NCBI GenBank assembly: GCA_963383645.1 | Contig: OY726560.1 | Span: forward strand, 149,812,349 to 149,876,348 | Direction of reading: 5' to 3' | Length of the DNA stretch: 64,000 bases | DNA from: Muscardinus avellanarius | Lineage: Eukaryota; Chordata; Mammalia; Rodentia; Gliridae | In this document: positions 61,487-64,000 of the stretch, in pieces | Position numbering within the stretch: position 1 is the first letter of the stretch | Layout: each line of letters starts with the position of its first letter | Notes under the pieces: model-generated | What the model was told of the DNA's origin: nothing | Database searches by the model: none | Seen by the model: only the letters and a program-made list of their open reading frames with translations | Made by a program: the position numbers and the translations under genes

Positions 61487-62265
61487 AATAAACTGCTCAA
61501 CTGTCTTTCCAACGGCAGTGCATGGAGTTCCTGTTGCTTCACATCCTTGGTGTGGATATTTTAAAATTGAGCTGTTCAAACAGATATGTGGTTGTATCTC
61601 ACTGTGGCATCAATTTTAATTTCTTTAATCACTTTTTACACCTCTGGATTATCTTTTGTTTTTCTTAACACAAAGAAAAGTTTTTGATTTTGATTAAGTC
61701 AATTTATTGATTTTGTTTATGGTTTGACCTTTTTGTGTTAGGTCTAAGAAAATTTTGTCTTACCCAAGGTCAGAAGGATTTTTTTCCTGTTTTATTCTAA
61801 ACTTTTTTTTAATAGTTTTAGATTTTAGGTCTATAGTCCATTTGTATCATAAATTATATATGTGGTGCAGTGAATAAACCAATGTTTATTTTTGGTACTT
61901 GGATGTCCAATTGTTCCAGCATGATATATTGAAACTTTTTCACCCACTGAATTACTTCTGTACCTTTGCTGAGAATCAAATTGACCGCATAATTGTAAAT
62001 AAATGTTCTGAGCTTTTTCTATTGGTCCATGTATATATATATTCTCAAATATCACACTACCTGATTGTCTTTAAGATAAATTTTGAATCAGGTAATGCCA
62101 GCCTTCAAATTTCATTATTTTTGTTTTCAGAATAGTTTTTATGATTCTGTTTGTTTGCTTTTCATACACATTTTATAATTAGTTCTCAATTTCTACAAAG
62201 ACTACTGCTGAGATTTTAATTGGGAATGTATTAAATCTATAGATAAGAGAGAACTAAGTATTTAT

Positions 62266-62464
62266 TTTTTTGTGGGGGTCTGAGGATATGACCCAGGGGC
62301 ATTTGACCTTTGGACTATACTCCCTGCCCTATTTTGTATTCTTTATTTTGAAACAGGGTCTCACTATGTTGCAGAGAGCCTCACTAAGTAGCTGAAGTTG
62401 TCCATGAACCACGATCCTCTGGTCTCAGCCTCCCAAATGCTGGGAGTGTACCACCATGCCCAGC
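62266..62464 (-). mobile_element. Dimeric SINE nested in an old L1
   Basis: Reads tttgtgggggtctgaggata through gaaacagggtctcactatg to taccaccatgcccagc. Flanks gaactaagtatttat and gaactaagtatttta form the target duplication, and L1 sequence resumes afterwards. Confidence 0.85.
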
Positions 62465-62959
62465 TTAGAACTAAGTATTTTATAGTTTTTATACTGTATT
62501 TCAAGTGAATCTGGCTTTAATTTTAATTTTCTACTGCTAATTGCTATTATATAAAATATGATTGTTAAATTTTGATCATGTACTTGAAAAGAATGTGATT
62601 TTTGCTATGGTGTGAATTCTTTTATATAAACAGTATTTTGTTGTAGCAAGAGAAAATAGACAAATTTATCCATGCATTTACCTTTCTAGTATATTACTTG
62701 TAGATAGTATATTCTTTATTCTTGCTTCTTGGTTTCTATCGATCTATTTAATTATTGTATCTGGAGCACTTATATCTAATGTCATCACCAATACAGTATT
62801 GCTGTTACCAACACAGTAATCCAAATCAACCAACTTTCAAGATATTGTCTCTGTATTCCATCTCTTTTTCTTTCTTCCTGAGTTTTCCAAGGTGAATCAG
62901 TGCTCCTGTCCCATCCACCCCTGAAGGGCCTATGATTACTTGGGTTTCCAGCTACGTAC

Positions 62960-63076
62960 TTGTTTAATTCATATATGTATTTTAAAAAAAATCTTTTATA
63001 TTTGCCCACATATTTTCTATTTCTGATGCTTTTTATCCATCCTGCCAGGTATGAGTTTATATCTGCTTTCATTTAT
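62960..63076 (+). repeat. Near-identical 120-bp direct repeat, copy 2
   Basis: The second copy, about 2.46 kb away. Similarity stops abruptly on both sides. Flanks at copy 2 do not match those of copy 1. Confidence 0.88.
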
Positions 63077-63631
63077 GAATGCTTTGTGAACTGAATATTC
63101 CGTGGGTTACAGAAAAGTGATAATTTTTTTTTATTCCTACAGCACTTTCTTTGTTTTGGGATACCAACCATGATCTTTCAAGCTTTATATATCCTAGATA
63201 GAAATGGAACTCTCCTTTACTCTTGAAGGATAATTTTCTGGACATAGAATTCTGAGTTGATAGGATTTTCTTTCATCATCTTTTTTTCCTCTCTTTTTCT
63301 TTCATTATTTTAAAACTTTCTTCCATTGTCTTTTAGTCTCTGTAGTTTATGATGAGATGTTAGCCTTCAAACCATTGTTCCCTGGAGTGAAATTTGTTAT
63401 TTTTCTCTGGCTACCTGCAGGATTGTTTATCTTTGGTTTTCAGTGGTTCCATTATGTTTCTAAATGTGCTGGTTATGTTTTGCATATTTGCTTTGAAGTT
63501 CACTGAACCTCTTGAACTATAAAATGTATATTTTAGCCAAATTTTAGGAAATTTCACCCATTGTTTATTCAAAAAAATTTTTTCTAGTGTGTTCTCTTAT
63601 TGCTTTATTCCAATATCGCTGTTACTCGACT

Positions 63632-63998
63632 TTTTGTAACTATGACAAATAACTAAGATAAAGAGCTTAAAAGGAGGAGATGTTTACTTAGGTTTCAGTC
63701 CATGGTCACTTAGACCTGTTGCTTCGGGCCTGTGGTGGGGCACAGTGCATCATAGTGGGGACACGGGGCAGAGGAAGCCTGTTCACCTCTTGGTGACCGG
63801 GAAGCAAAAAGAGAGAAGAGGGGCCAGGGTCCCTTCATTCCCATCAAGGGCATGCCCCAAATAAGGTGTCTTCCTTCCACTAGAGATTTCTTTCTTCCAC
63901 TAGCTCTTCCAGCTTCTCCATACTGTCACAGGCTGAGGACCAAGGCATTAACACATGAACCGTTAGGGGACACTAAGAAACAAACTGTAGCTATTAGA
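63632..63998 (+). mobile_element. Rodent MaLR-type LTR (MT/ORR1-like)
   Basis: tttcagtccatggtcactta, gaagcaaaaagagagaagag, gccagggtcccttcattccc, ccaaggcattaacaca and a final aactgtagc match the same LTR group as 59761-60083. It inserts into old L1 sequence and reaches nearly to the window edge. Confidence 0.72.
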
Positions 63999-64000
63999 TA

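Larger units (their letters stand above)
60886..63630 (-). mobile_element. Old L1 mosaic, minus orientation
   Basis: Recognisable antisense L1 blocks: ggggtataatttacacacag (3' end), tttctcttgggtaaatacct and ccttggtgtggat (ORF2 C-terminus and 3' UTR), the ggtacttggatgtccaattg region, and 5'-side sequence around 63220-63600 (aattttctggacatagaatt, ccattgtcttttagtctctg). It is broken by a SINE (62266-62464), a short LTR-derived piece (61408-61486) and a copied 117-bp segment (62960-63076). All reading frames are destroyed. More than one original insertion may be merged here. Confidence 0.65.

Noticed and set aside
60368..63072. Two minus-strand frames with the same 38-residue N-terminus
   Set aside because: The shared peptide reflects the duplicated 120-bp DNA segment in antisense L1 sequence, not a small gene family.

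Overview
This window is nuclear DNA from a placental mammal, most likely a rodent of the squirrel-related group (Sciuromorpha). It has GT-AG introns, long AT-rich non-coding stretches, old MIR, L2 and L1 copies, and a dominant dimeric SINE. The SINE joins a 7SL/B1-like left half to a tRNA/ID-like right half, a B1-dID type known from squirrels, dormice and the mountain beaver. The genus cannot be settled by eye.

Only one protein-coding gene is supported. It is FAM204A on the minus strand, running from a CpG-island promoter near 52.6-53.1 kb down to a stop codon at 22,260. All seven coding exons were found with canonical splice sites and compatible phases. They join to an intact 233-residue protein, the length recalled for the human orthologue. 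The first, non-coding exon is inferred in the CpG island.

Layout: 1-22.2 kb is sequence downstream of FAM204A, with MIRs, SINEs, LTR remnants and several CpG-rich patches. 22.26-47.13 kb is the coding part of the gene. Its 12.6-kb intron 6 holds a compact CpG cluster (24.05-24.26 kb) and a repeat-poor, homeodomain-site-rich block (25.9-28.7 kb) that looks like conserved regulatory DNA. 47.13-52.93 kb is intron 1. 52.6-53.1 kb is the promoter, with divergent CCAAT boxes and a 14-bp palindromic X-box-like site. 53.6-64 kb is a transposon graveyard: a twin-primed L1 with an inverted 5' part, MaLR-type LTRs, and an old L1 mosaic containing two short copied-in segments.

I found no bacterial-type system, CRISPR array, canonical RNA gene or intact mobile-element ORF. 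The most notable observations are the candidate enhancers in intron 6, the intronic CpG island, three X-box-like palindromes, and the odd short duplications at 34.2-35.0 kb and 59.9-63.1 kb. Family names come from recall of consensus sequences, not from a database search.
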